This document shows positions 28,431 through 36,283 of a DNA stretch of 64,000 nucleotides, piece after piece. The position numbers and the translations under genes were made by a program. The notes under the pieces are model-generated. The model had not been told where the DNA came from. It saw nothing but the letters and a program-made list of their open reading frames with translations, and did no database searches. Position 1 is the stretch's first letter. Each line of letters opens with the position of its first letter. The stretch is from Streptomyces smyrnaeus (lineage in GTDB: Bacteria > Actinomycetota > Actinomycetes > Streptomycetales > Streptomycetaceae), in assembly GCF_017676345.1 (NCBI RefSeq), contig NZ_JAFFZM010000001.1:372001-436000 (forward strand), read 5' to 3'.

Positions 28431-29342
28431 TCAGGACACGGGCACCAGCACCACCGAGCACTTGGCGTGCTGCAGGACCGCGTGCACCACCGGGCCCAGC
28501 TGGAGGCCGAGTCGCCGCTGCTGGCGCCGTACCCCCAGCACCACCATGTCGGCGCCCTCGCTCAGCTTGATCAGATGCTCGGCCGCCTGGCCCTGGTGCT
28601 GTTCGGCGCCCAGCCGCACGTTCGGATAGCGCTCCCGGAAGGGCCGCAGCGTGTCCTCCACGAACTGCTCGGCCCGCCTCGTCTCCGTCGAGGGCTCCTT
28701 CGGTGACAGCCGCAGCGCCACACCGGGCAGCATCGGATAGATCCAGCAGTGCACCACCCACAGCGGCGAACCGGAGCGCTCGGCCGTCCGGAAGCCGAAC
28801 TCGACCGGCTGCGTCGCGCCTTCCCACTTCAGCCCGACGACCGTCTCCCCCGGTGTCGCACCGGGCTCGGGCATCTCGCCGCGTACGACCATCAGCGGTC
28901 CCGCCGCATGTGCCGCCAGTCGCAGGCTGACCGAGCCGAGCAGCAACCCGCGGAAGCCGCCGTGCCCGCGGGTGCCGACGACGGTCAGCTGAGCGGTGCG
29001 GCTGCGGTGCACCAGCGCGTCGGCCGCCGGTTCGCTCACGCCGGTCGCCACGACGGTCAGCCCGGGCGTGCGCTTACGGGCCCGCTCGGCGGCCTCGGCC
29101 GCGACCTGACCGGTGGCCTGCCGAAGCCGCTCCCTGTCCGCCTCGGTCTCCGGGTAGGCACCGCGCCGGGCCGAGGACCCGCCGCACAGCACCTCCAGCT
29201 CGGCGCCCCTGCGGTAGGCCTCGTCGGCGGCCCGGTCCAGGGCGCGGAAGGAGTGCGGGGAACCGTCGACGCCGACCACCACACGGCCGGTCTCGGGGGC
29301 GGGGGCGGGGGTCCCCGCGGGGGGCTCGCTGGTCTCCGACAT
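28431..29342 (-). CDS. Tandem-domain universal stress protein
   Basis: 303 aa with two Usp domains. Domain 1 (residues ~20-150) has the ATP-binding G2xG9xGS pattern (VGTRGHGGFRGLLLGS). Domain 2 (~165-303) keeps the fold (LKWEGATQPVEFGFRTAE, VVLGVRRQQRRLGLQLGP) but has lost the second Gly and Ser of the motif, so it may not bind ATP. ATG 29342 has a GAGGAGAGG ribosome site; the very long upstream open frame overlaps a TetR gene and is spurious. Such proteins support stasis or hypoxia survival; the partner is unknown. Confidence 0.87.
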   Translation of the reverse strand: MSETSEPPAGTPAPAPETGRVVVGVDGSPHSFRALDRAADEAYRRGAELEVLCGGSSARRGAYPETEADRERLRQATGQVAAEAAERARKRTPGLTVVATGVSEPAADALVHRSRTAQLTVVGTRGHGGFRGLLLGSVSLRLAAHAAGPLMVVRGEMPEPGATPGETVVGLKWEGATQPVEFGFRTAERSGSPLWVVHCWIYPMLPGVALRLSPKEPSTETRRAEQFVEDTLRPFRERYPNVRLGAEQHQGQAAEHLIKLSEGADMVVLGVRRQQRRLGLQLGPVVHAVLQHAKCSVVLVPVS

Positions 29343-29558
29343 GTCCGTCCTCTCCTCGCGTCCTCGCCTCGATGTGCGGGTACACCGCCAGTGTGGTGCA
29401 CACGGGGCAGATGCGGTAGAAGCTGCGCCCGCCGTGTGGACTGCCGCCGTGCGCCCACCGCAAACAGCCACGCTCCCCCTCGGGCGACCTCCCGGGACAG
29501 CCTCCCCGAAGACCTCAGGGCAGCCTCCCGGGGTGACCCCTGAAGGCAACCCGGATAC

Positions 29559-29579
29559 AAATTTAACCGAGTTACATTT
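29559..29579. promoter_or_regulatory. Palindromic operator before the TetR-helD pair
   Basis: AAATTTAAC and GTTACATTT flank a CGA centre; the arms match at 8 of 9 positions. The element is AT-rich in a GC-rich context and ends 18 bp before the TetR start codon, the usual place for an autoregulatory TetR site. Confidence 0.65.
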
Positions 29580-29597
29580 CTCTGGTACGGTCGCCGC

Positions 29598-30314
29598 ATG
29601 AGCGACCACCCCACCGGGCTGCGCGAACGCAAGCGGCAACGCACCTACCAGGCGATCTCCGACGCGGCCGTCGCCCTGTTCCTGCGCAAGGGCTTCGACG
29701 CGGTCTCCGTCTCCGAGATCGCGGCAGCCGCCGAGGTCTCCAAACCGACGCTCTTCCGCTACTTCCCCGCCAAGGAGGACATGGCCCTCCACCGCTTCGC
29801 GGACCACGAGGACGAGGCGGCCCGCGTGGTGGCGGGGCGCGGAGCGGGCGTCTCGCCCCTCACCGCGCTGGAGCAGCACTTCCTGGCCGGATTGGAGGCC
29901 CGCGATCCGGTCACCGGGCTGTGCGACGAGCCGGAAGTGCTCGCCTTCCACCGGCTGCTGTACGGCACCCCGACCCTGGTGGCCCGGCTGCACTCCTACA
30001 CCGCCCGCTCCGAGGAGGCCCTGGCGGCCGAACTGACCAAAGGGCTCGACGGGCGGACCGAGCCGACCGAGGGCGCCGAGAGCACCGTGGGGGCGGCAGC
30101 CGACGCGGGCGCACCCCGCGCCGCGACGGCGCAGCCCACCCTGACGGCACGGCTGGCGGCCGGTCAGATCGTGACCTGCCAGCGGGTCCTCGCCACGGCC
30201 AACTGGCACCGCGTCGCCCAGGGGGCGAGCGCCGACAGCATGCACGAGTCGGCCTGCCGCGACGCCCGGCACGCCTTCGCACTGCTGCGCACCGGGCTGA
30301 CGCCGTTCGCCTGA
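29598..30314 (+). CDS. TetR-family transcriptional regulator
   Basis: 238 aa. The HTH is canonical (AISDAAVALFLRKGFDAVSV, then SEIAAAAEVSKPTLFRYFP), with a helical C-terminal domain from residue ~70. An insert of ~35 residues (GRTEPTEGAESTVGAAADA) is Gly/Ala-rich. A palindrome overlaps its promoter region. The next gene, 60 bp downstream on the same strand, encodes a HelD-like protein, so the two are likely one transcript under this regulator. Ligand unknown. Confidence 0.88.
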   Translation: MSDHPTGLRERKRQRTYQAISDAAVALFLRKGFDAVSVSEIAAAAEVSKPTLFRYFPAKEDMALHRFADHEDEAARVVAGRGAGVSPLTALEQHFLAGLEARDPVTGLCDEPEVLAFHRLLYGTPTLVARLHSYTARSEEALAAELTKGLDGRTEPTEGAESTVGAAADAGAPRAATAQPTLTARLAAGQIVTCQRVLATANWHRVAQGASADSMHESACRDARHAFALLRTGLTPFA

Positions 30315-30374
30315 CGCGCACCGCACACAGCCGACCCACCCAGCCGGAACGAGGACGAAGAGGAGCACCGCCCC

Positions 30375-32570
30375 ATGTCCGGGGACCACACCGCCCAAGA
30401 GGAAGCCCTCCGGGCCGAACTGGCCGCCGAGCGCGCCCACGCCGACCGGTGCCGCGCCACGCTCGACCGTACGAACGCCGCGGCACAGCACCGGGTGCTG
30501 GAGGGCGCCGGTGTGCTGACTGGACAGCACACCGGGGAGGCGGCAGGCGAGGGCGTCGCGGGCGACGGAGCGAGCGCGGAGGCGCTGGGCCGCTATCTGC
30601 GCAGCCGGGCCAAGGAGGTACGGGAAGAGCCGGAGGGGCCGCCCTTCTTCGGCCGGCTCGACTTCAGCGACGGGGGACGCGGCGGCGAGGAGGCCGGCGA
30701 GCACCGCGGTCAGCGCTACTACATCGGCCGCCGCCGCGTCAGCGAGCACCCTTCGGCGCCGCCGCTGGTGCTGGACTGGCGGGCCCCCGTCTCCCGCGCC
30801 TTCTACCAGGCGACCGCACGGGAGCCGCGGGGCGTCCGCTTCCGGCGCCGGTTCGGCTGGTCGCCGAACGGCACCGGCACCGCCGAGGACCTGACAGGGC
30901 TGGAGGACGAGAGGCTGGAGGACGGGAGACCGGCGGGCGAGGGGCCGGCGGGGTCCGATGAGTCACCGGCCGGGGCCTCGGCCGCCGGATCGGCCCTCGC
31001 CTCCCGCATCGTCGCCGGCGAGATCGAACGCCCCCGGGTGGGGCCGATGCGCGACATCGTCGCCACCATCCAGCCCGAACAGGACGACCTGGTGCGCTCG
31101 GGCCCCGACGGTTCGATGTGCGTCCAGGGCGCGCCCGGCACCGGGAAGACCGCCGTCGGGCTGCACCGCGCGGCCTATCTCCTGTACACCTACCCTCGCC
31201 GCATCGAGCGCGGCGGCATGCTCGTCGTCGGGCCCAACACGGCGTTCCTCGGCTACATCTCGGCGGTGCTGCCGGCCCTGGGCGAGGTGGGGGTGCGGCA
31301 GTGCACCGTAGGGGATCTGCTGCCCGGCCATCCGGTGCGGGCCGAGGACAGCCCGGAGGCGGTGGAACTCAAGCACAGCGCGCGTATGGCGGCTGTACTG
31401 CGGCGCGCCCTCTACGCGCGCGTACGGCTGCCGGACGGCCCGGTGGCGGTGCCCGACGGCTCGTACCGCTGGCGGCTGGACGAGGACGAGCTGCGCGCCG
31501 TGGTCGAGGAGACCCTGGCGCAGCAGCCGCCGTACGAGGTCGGCCGGGAGCGGGTACGGGCGCGTACCGTGGCGCTGCTGCGCGACCAGGCCGAGCGCCG
31601 CGCCGGTCCGCCCGGGGGCGAGTGGCTGCGCCGGATGGGCAGGGTCAAGGCACTCTCCGGTTTCGTGGACTCCGTCTGGCCGAGGGTGAAGGCCGAGGAG
31701 GTGGTGGCCGGACTGCTGGGTGACGCGCGGACGTTGGCCGAGGCAGCCGACGGGCTGCTGACCGAGGACGAACAGCGGGCGCTGCTGTGGCAGGGCCGCC
31801 GCCCCCGGTCGCCCCGGACGGCACACTGGTCGCAGGCGGATCTGCTGCTGCTGGACGAGGTGGCGGGCCTGATCGCCCACCCCGAGGAGAGCTACGGACA
31901 TGTGGTGGTGGACGAGGCACAGGACCTCTCCCCCATGCAGTGCAGGGTCCTGGCGCGCCGCAGCCGCTTCGGCTCGCTGACCGTGCTGGGCGACCTGGCG
32001 CAGGGCACCACCCCGTGGGCGGCCCGCGACTGGCCGGAGCAGCTGGCGCACCTGGGGGTTCCCGAGGCGACGGTCGCCCCGCTGACCACGGGCTTCCGGG
32101 TGCCGTCCGAACTGCTGGCGGCGGCCAACCGGTTGCTGGACTCGCTTCCGGTGGACGTCCCGCCGGCGCGGTCGCTGCGCACGGGCGGCGAGCTGAGGAC
32201 GCTGCGGGTGCCGGGGGCGGACGGGCCGACCGGCGCCGTGGCGGAGCGGGTCGCTGCCGCGCTCGGGAGGGAGGGCTCGGTCGGGGTGATCGCGGCCGGG
32301 GCGCGGGTGGCGGCCGTGCGCCGAGCGCTGGCGGCGAACGGGATCGCGGCCGGGACGCCCGGCGCCGAACAGGAGGGTGAGCGGGTGACCGTGGTGGACG
32401 CCGAGTCGGCCAAGGGACTGGAGTACGACCACGTCGTCCTGGTGGAGCCCGCGGAGATAGCGGCGGGCGGGCCGCGCGGGCCGCAGCGCCTCTATGTGGC
32501 GCTCACCCGCGCGGTGTCACGGCTGGAGATCCTGTACGCGGCCGAGCTACCCGAGGCCCTGCGAGGCTGA
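30375..32570 (+). CDS. helD: HelD-like RNA-polymerase-associated helicase
   Basis: 731 aa. An N-terminal coiled-coil arm (EALRAELAAERAHADRC) is followed by the HelD signature region (YYIGRRRV, LVLDWRAPVSRAFYQATARE). The Walker A loop GAPGTGKTAVGLHR begins at Gly252 and the Walker B is VVVDEAQDLSPMQ, with later UvrD-type motifs (TTGFRVPSELL, SAKGLEYDHVVLV, YVALTRAVSRLEIL). HelD proteins remove stalled or drug-bound RNA polymerase from DNA; one class (HelR) gives rifamycin tolerance. I see no 19-bp rifamycin-associated element upstream. A UvrD/Rep-like DNA helicase is the less likely alternative. Confidence 0.87.
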   Translation: MSGDHTAQEEALRAELAAERAHADRCRATLDRTNAAAQHRVLEGAGVLTGQHTGEAAGEGVAGDGASAEALGRYLRSRAKEVREEPEGPPFFGRLDFSDGGRGGEEAGEHRGQRYYIGRRRVSEHPSAPPLVLDWRAPVSRAFYQATAREPRGVRFRRRFGWSPNGTGTAEDLTGLEDERLEDGRPAGEGPAGSDESPAGASAAGSALASRIVAGEIERPRVGPMRDIVATIQPEQDDLVRSGPDGSMCVQGAPGTGKTAVGLHRAAYLLYTYPRRIERGGMLVVGPNTAFLGYISAVLPALGEVGVRQCTVGDLLPGHPVRAEDSPEAVELKHSARMAAVLRRALYARVRLPDGPVAVPDGSYRWRLDEDELRAVVEETLAQQPPYEVGRERVRARTVALLRDQAERRAGPPGGEWLRRMGRVKALSGFVDSVWPRVKAEEVVAGLLGDARTLAEAADGLLTEDEQRALLWQGRRPRSPRTAHWSQADLLLLDEVAGLIAHPEESYGHVVVDEAQDLSPMQCRVLARRSRFGSLTVLGDLAQGTTPWAARDWPEQLAHLGVPEATVAPLTTGFRVPSELLAAANRLLDSLPVDVPPARSLRTGGELRTLRVPGADGPTGAVAERVAAALGREGSVGVIAAGARVAAVRRALAANGIAAGTPGAEQEGERVTVVDAESAKGLEYDHVVLVEPAEIAAGGPRGPQRLYVALTRAVSRLEILYAAELPEALRG

Positions 32571-32732
32571 GAGGGCGGCGGGGGTGCGGGCGGGGGCCGC
32601 CAGATCGCGGAGCCAGTCCGGCTGATCGGCGATCTCCAGGAGGAGGAGCAGCCGGGTGAGGGGGTGGTCGCAACTGAGGCCGTTGTCCACCGGGTCCGCA
32701 GGGGCGGGGAATTCGGCGCCTGGTGTGGTCAC
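32547..32732 (-). CDS. Small hypothetical protein (61 aa)
   Basis: A GTG at 32732 has AGGAG six nt upstream and opens 61 codons ending inside the 3' end of helD (24-bp convergent overlap). The centre, DHPLTRLLLLLEIADQPDWL, is an amphipathic helix-like stretch; the ends are Ala/Pro-rich. Family not recognised. The same frame is open to 32885, but that part has no ribosome site and is proline/serine noise. Start signal and composition make it plausible. Confidence 0.45.
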   Translation of the reverse strand: MTTPGAEFPAPADPVDNGLSCDHPLTRLLLLLEIADQPDWLRDLAAPARTPAALSASQGLG

Positions 32733-32841
32733 TGGGACTCCTGTAGACGGACGGAGCACGTGAACTCCGCTGTCGAGTCGTGGAGTTGAGCCCTTCTGCT
32801 GGGGCTCCGGTGTGGAGTACGACGGGCATTGTCGCGGTTCC

Positions 32842-32882
32842 GTACTTACTTCTGCAAGTACATCTGCAAGTACATCTGCAAG
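32842..32882. repeat. 12-bp direct repeats plus dyad upstream of a DUF397 gene
   Basis: TCTGCAAGTACA occurs at 32851-32862 and 32863-32874, with a third partial copy (TCTGCAAG) at 32875-32882. GTACTT (32842-32847) also pairs with AAGTAC (32856-32861). The cluster ends 76 bp before the DUF397 start and looks like a multi-site operator. The core TCTGCAA reappears upstream of the second XRE gene at 52614-52630. Confidence 0.65.
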
Positions 32883-32958
32883 CACGCTCGGCTATGAGAC
32901 GCTTCCAGACGTCGCAACCGCCCACGGGGGAACGCAAGTGACGTAGGGAGAGACGTAC

Positions 32959-33195
32959 ATGCAGATCGAGAACGGCATCGAGGCCACGAAGATCGAAGGC
33001 GCGGTCTGGCGCAAGAGCCGCCGCAGCAACCCGAACGGCAACTGTGTCGAGGTCGCCACTCTTCCCGGCCAGGGAGTCGCCGTCCGCAACTCCCGCTTCC
33101 CGTCGGGCCCCGCCCTGGTCTACACGCCCGCCGAGATCGCGGCCTTCGTCCAGGGCGCCAAGGACGGCGACTTCGACGACCTGCTCGACTCCTAG
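32959..33195 (+). CDS. DUF397 protein
   Basis: 78 aa. It carries the DUF397 signature WRKSRRSNPNGNCVEVA, then GVAVRNSRFPSGPALVYTPA and the acidic ending FDDLLDS. In Streptomyces these small proteins are paired with XRE/DUF5753 regulators (WhiJ-like systems) and influence development or antibiotic production. Here the partner gene lies 320 bp downstream and appears frameshifted, so this copy may be an orphan in practice. Confidence 0.92.
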   Translation: MQIENGIEATKIEGAVWRKSRRSNPNGNCVEVATLPGQGVAVRNSRFPSGPALVYTPAEIAAFVQGAKDGDFDDLLDS

Positions 33196-33514
33196 CACCC
33201 CACCCACCACCCGCCTGCACGCGGTTCCCACGGCCGGGTCGCAGGTCCCACAACTGAACAGCACCACGGGCACCGCCGCCGCACGACACGGACGTGCGGC
33301 GGCGGTTCACGCACAAAGCCCCCGGTACGGGGGCGACGGCGCGGCACGCGCGTACGGCGGGCGCGCCCGGCACGACGGCACCGAAGTGGCCCGAGCACGT
33401 CCACGCCACCGAAGGCTCCAAATCCGGTCGCGTAACCGGTATGGCTGTACGCTCAGTTGACGGAGTGGGACACTGAGCATCCGTAGAGTCACTCAGGGAA
33501 GCAAGGCGGACGCG
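33196..33514. promoter_or_regulatory. Intergenic region with a 7-bp-arm inverted repeat before the XRE gene
   Basis: No gene is supported in this 319-bp gap. GCTCAGT (33451-33457) and ACTGAGC (33472-33478) form a dyad 14 bp apart, ending 36 bp before the XRE start codon. TTGACG (33457-33462) could be a -35 element. This is the likely control region of the XRE gene. Confidence 0.45.
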
Positions 33515-34416
33515 ATGGGAGCACAGCCGCGACGCGAGGCGTCGCCCGGACGCATCCAGGACCACCCCGGGGTGGACCCACGATCCTGCGCATCGTCCTG
33601 GGCACCCAACTGCGCCGGCTGCGCGAGGAGCGGGGCATCTCCCGTGAAGCGGCGGGCGAGGCGATCCGCGGTTCGCACGCCAAGATCAGCCGCCTGGAGC
33701 TGGGCCGCGTCGGCTGCAAGGAGCGCGACGTCGCCGACCTGCTGACGCTGTACGAGGTCTGGGACCGGGAGGAGCGCGAGGAGTATCTGGAGCTGGCGCG
33801 GCACGCCGGCTCGCCGGGGTGGTGGCAGAAGTACAGCGATGTGATGTCGCCATGGTTCGACCGGCTGCTCGGCCTGGAGGAGGCCGCCGCGATGATCCGC
33901 GCCTACGAGGTGCAGTTCGTCCCCGGCCTGCTGCAGACCCGTGACTACGCCCGCGAGGTCATCAGGCTCGGCCATCCGCGGGACGACAGCAGGCGCAGCG
34001 AGCGCCGGATCGAACTGCGCATGGAGCGGCAGTCGATTCTCGACAAGCCGCACTCGCCCCGGCTGTGGGCCGTGATGGACGAGGCGGCGCTGCGCCGCCC
34101 GCTGGGGTCCCGGCAGGTGATGCGCGCCCAGCTCGAACACCTCATCGAGGCCGCTCGGCAGCCCAACATCACCCTGCAGATCGCGCCGTTCAGCATGGGC
34201 GGACTCGCCGCCGCCGGCGGCCCGGTGACCATTCTGCGCTTCCTGGAGCCCGACCTCCCGGACATCGTCTACCTCGAACAACTCACCTCGTCCCTCTACC
34301 TGGAGAAGCGTGACGAGGTCGAGGGCTATCTGGTGGTCATGGACCGGCTGTGCGCGATGGCCGAGCCCCCGGCCAGGACCGCGGCGTTCCTGGAGAAGTT
34401 GCTCAGCGACTACTGA
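33515..34416 (+). pseudogene. XRE-family regulator with DUF5753 domain, apparent frameshift near the start
   Basis: The conserved protein is in the frame ending at 34416: TILRIVLGTQLRRLREERG, then SREAAGEAIRGSHAKISRLE (HTH), and after residue ~90 a DUF5753 domain (IRAYEVQFVPGLLQTRDYAR, QPNITLQIAPF, LPDIVYLEQL). This frame has no ATG, GTG or TTG between the stop at 33484 and a GTG at 33841, well past the HTH. A normal leader (MGAQPRREASPGRIQDHPGV) starts at ATG 33515 in a different frame. One extra base near 33575-33585 would join them. It could be a mutation, a sequencing error in the C/G runs there, or recoding. Confidence 0.75.
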
Positions 34417-34984
34417 GCCGTCGCCCCTCCCGCCTCCCCTTCACCTTCCCCTCCCCCGGTCGGCCCCGCTTCCGCCGCCGCCTTCCCGGGCCGGTTCCGT
34501 GCCGCCGTCGAGCCGTGCGGCCTCCCGGAGTCGTCCGCACCCTGACGGATCACCTCCGAGCCCCGGTCGATCTTTCATTCACCTCTTCTCACCTGCTCGT
34601 TCACAAAACCTCCTTTGATCACAAGCCTGGAAGAAGACATTTTTCCGTAGAAGAGATTGCTTGACCGGGTTCCGAGCGAGCTGTTAGAAAGCATGCCGTC
34701 AAAGCGCACCGCCGACGGCGGGGCGCTGCATCACGGGGGATCTTCACGGGGGAATCTTGGGCGGCACAGCCATGGGGAATTCCGGCCCCCGTCAAGCCGG
34801 AAGTACACGGGTCGACAGCTCATTCCCGTAACGCCGCAGAAGCACTGACCACGTCCGCACGGTTGCTCACACGTGCGGCCCGGTCCTGCCCGGCGCCTTC
34901 TTTCGCACACCCACCTGCCGGTACCGACGTGCGCCGCACGCCTGCCCGGCTGCCTCTTCTGCCTTTTTCGGCCTACTGAACGGT
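34417..34984. promoter_or_regulatory. Intergenic control region of the NRPS operon
   Basis: This 568-bp stretch has no convincing gene. It includes an unusually AT-rich part (about 34580-34700) that probably holds promoters. Two nearly identical direct repeats, TCACGGGGGATCT (34731-34743) and TCACGGGGGAATCT (34744-34757), lie back to back about 230 bp before the first gene. A 63-codon frame from a TTG at 34657 exists but has poor composition. No regulator gene is found inside the cluster, so control is likely from outside. Confidence 0.5.
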
Positions 34985-36283
34985 GTGGACGTGAAAGCGT
35001 ATCTGAGCATTTTACGTATCGGGGACTATCGGCTCCTGTGGTCGGCCCTGGTGCTCAATCTCCTCGGCGACGGCGCCACCTATGCGGCCCTCGCCTGGAT
35101 CACTCTCGAAAAGGCGGGCGCCGCCGGCCTCGGGGTACTGGGCGTCTGCCTCACACTTCCGGTGATCGCGGGCGGCGCCATCGTCGGCCCTCTGCTCGAC
35201 CGGTTCTCCCGGCGCAAGCTCTTCATCTACGACTCGATCTTCCGCGGCGCCGTGGTCGCCCTCATCCCGGTGCTGGCCGTGGCCGGTGTGCTGGAGGCCT
35301 GGCATCTGTACGTGGTCGCTCTGGTCTACGGCCTGCTGAAGATCATCCCGCTCGCCGGGACCCCCGCCGTGCTGCCGGAACTCGTACCCGCGGACAAGCT
35401 CCAGGCGGCATCCGGTCTGGAGGCCACCGCGATGGGAGCGGCCAACGTCCTGGGGCCGCCCATCGGCGCGGGACTCATCGCCCTGTTCGGCGCGCCCAAC
35501 GTGCTGGTGCTCGACGCCGCAACCTATCTGCTCTTCGCCTTCCTGATCAGCCGGATCAAGGCACCGCTGGCCCGGCCGGAACCGTCCGGCGAGGCGGGGT
35601 CGCAGCAGCGGAAGCCGGGCTGGACACCGGTCTTCCTGCTCATCGTGCGGGACCGCTTCCTGCTGGTGCTCACCTTGTCGTTCGGCGCCTTCAACGTCTC
35701 GGCCGGGGCGCTGGTGGTGGCGATCCCCTGGCTGACCAAGTTCGAGTTCGGCAGCGGGCCCGGAGTGCTCGGACTGATGCTCGCGGTGATGGCGGCCGGC
35801 GAGCTGATCGGCTCCCTGGTCTCCGGCGCCGTGGAGACCTCCGAGAGACAGATGCTGCGCATCGGGGTGCTGCAACTGCTCTCCGGGGCCGTGCTGTTCC
35901 TGCTCATCCCGACCGCGCTGCCGTGGATCCTGCTCGGCCTCGCGCTCAACGGCATCCTCTCGGCGCCGATGACGGTGCTCGGCGGAGTCGTCCGGATGAC
36001 CAGGGTGCCCAACGAGATGCGGGGCCGCGCGATGACGCTGATGCGCACGGTCATGGCCGGTGCGCTGCCCGCGGGTTCGGCGCTGGGCGGTGTGCTGCTG
36101 AGCGGCAGCCACTACACGGGGCTCATCTTCGTCGTCGCCGCCCTGGCCACCGCGCCCGGTGTGCTGACGGTCGTGCTCTTCCGCAACACGCCCTTCAGAC
36201 TGGAGGTGACAGCAGCCGATGACCAGCGTGCACAGCGGGACTCCGACCCCGACGACGCAGGCACCGTCCCCGCAGCCTCCTGA
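34985..36283 (+). CDS. MFS transporter, first gene of the NRPS operon (contains a TTA codon)
   Basis: 432 aa with about 11-12 helices, of the MFS_3/enterobactin-exporter-like group (LSILRIGDYRLLWSALVLN, GPLLDRFSRRKLFIYDSI, ATAMGAANVLGPPIGAGLI). It probably exports the peptide product or gives self-protection. Codon 10 is TTA (35012-35014), read only by the bldA tRNA in Streptomyces, so translation should depend on developmental state. The GTG at 34985 (or 34991) lacks a strong ribosome site. The 3' end overlaps the first synthetase gene by 65 bp in another frame. Confidence 0.85.
   Translation: MDVKAYLSILRIGDYRLLWSALVLNLLGDGATYAALAWITLEKAGAAGLGVLGVCLTLPVIAGGAIVGPLLDRFSRRKLFIYDSIFRGAVVALIPVLAVAGVLEAWHLYVVALVYGLLKIIPLAGTPAVLPELVPADKLQAASGLEATAMGAANVLGPPIGAGLIALFGAPNVLVLDAATYLLFAFLISRIKAPLARPEPSGEAGSQQRKPGWTPVFLLIVRDRFLLVLTLSFGAFNVSAGALVVAIPWLTKFEFGSGPGVLGLMLAVMAAGELIGSLVSGAVETSERQMLRIGVLQLLSGAVLFLLIPTALPWILLGLALNGILSAPMTVLGGVVRMTRVPNEMRGRAMTLMRTVMAGALPAGSALGGVLLSGSHYTGLIFVVAALATAPGVLTVVLFRNTPFRLEVTAADDQRAQRDSDPDDAGTVPAAS

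Noticed and set aside
29343..29597. Short plus-strand frame between the stress protein and TetR genes
   Set aside because: No ribosome site and composition of intergenic DNA; the end coincides with the TetR operator.
34470..34664. Possible riboswitch or attenuator in the AT-rich part before the NRPS operon
   Set aside because: No conserved riboswitch core or stable stem with a terminator could be found by eye.
34657..34848. 63-codon frame from a TTG before the NRPS operon, itself with a TTA codon
   Set aside because: Weak ribosome site, serine/arginine-rich composition and no recognisable fold; treated as promoter region.
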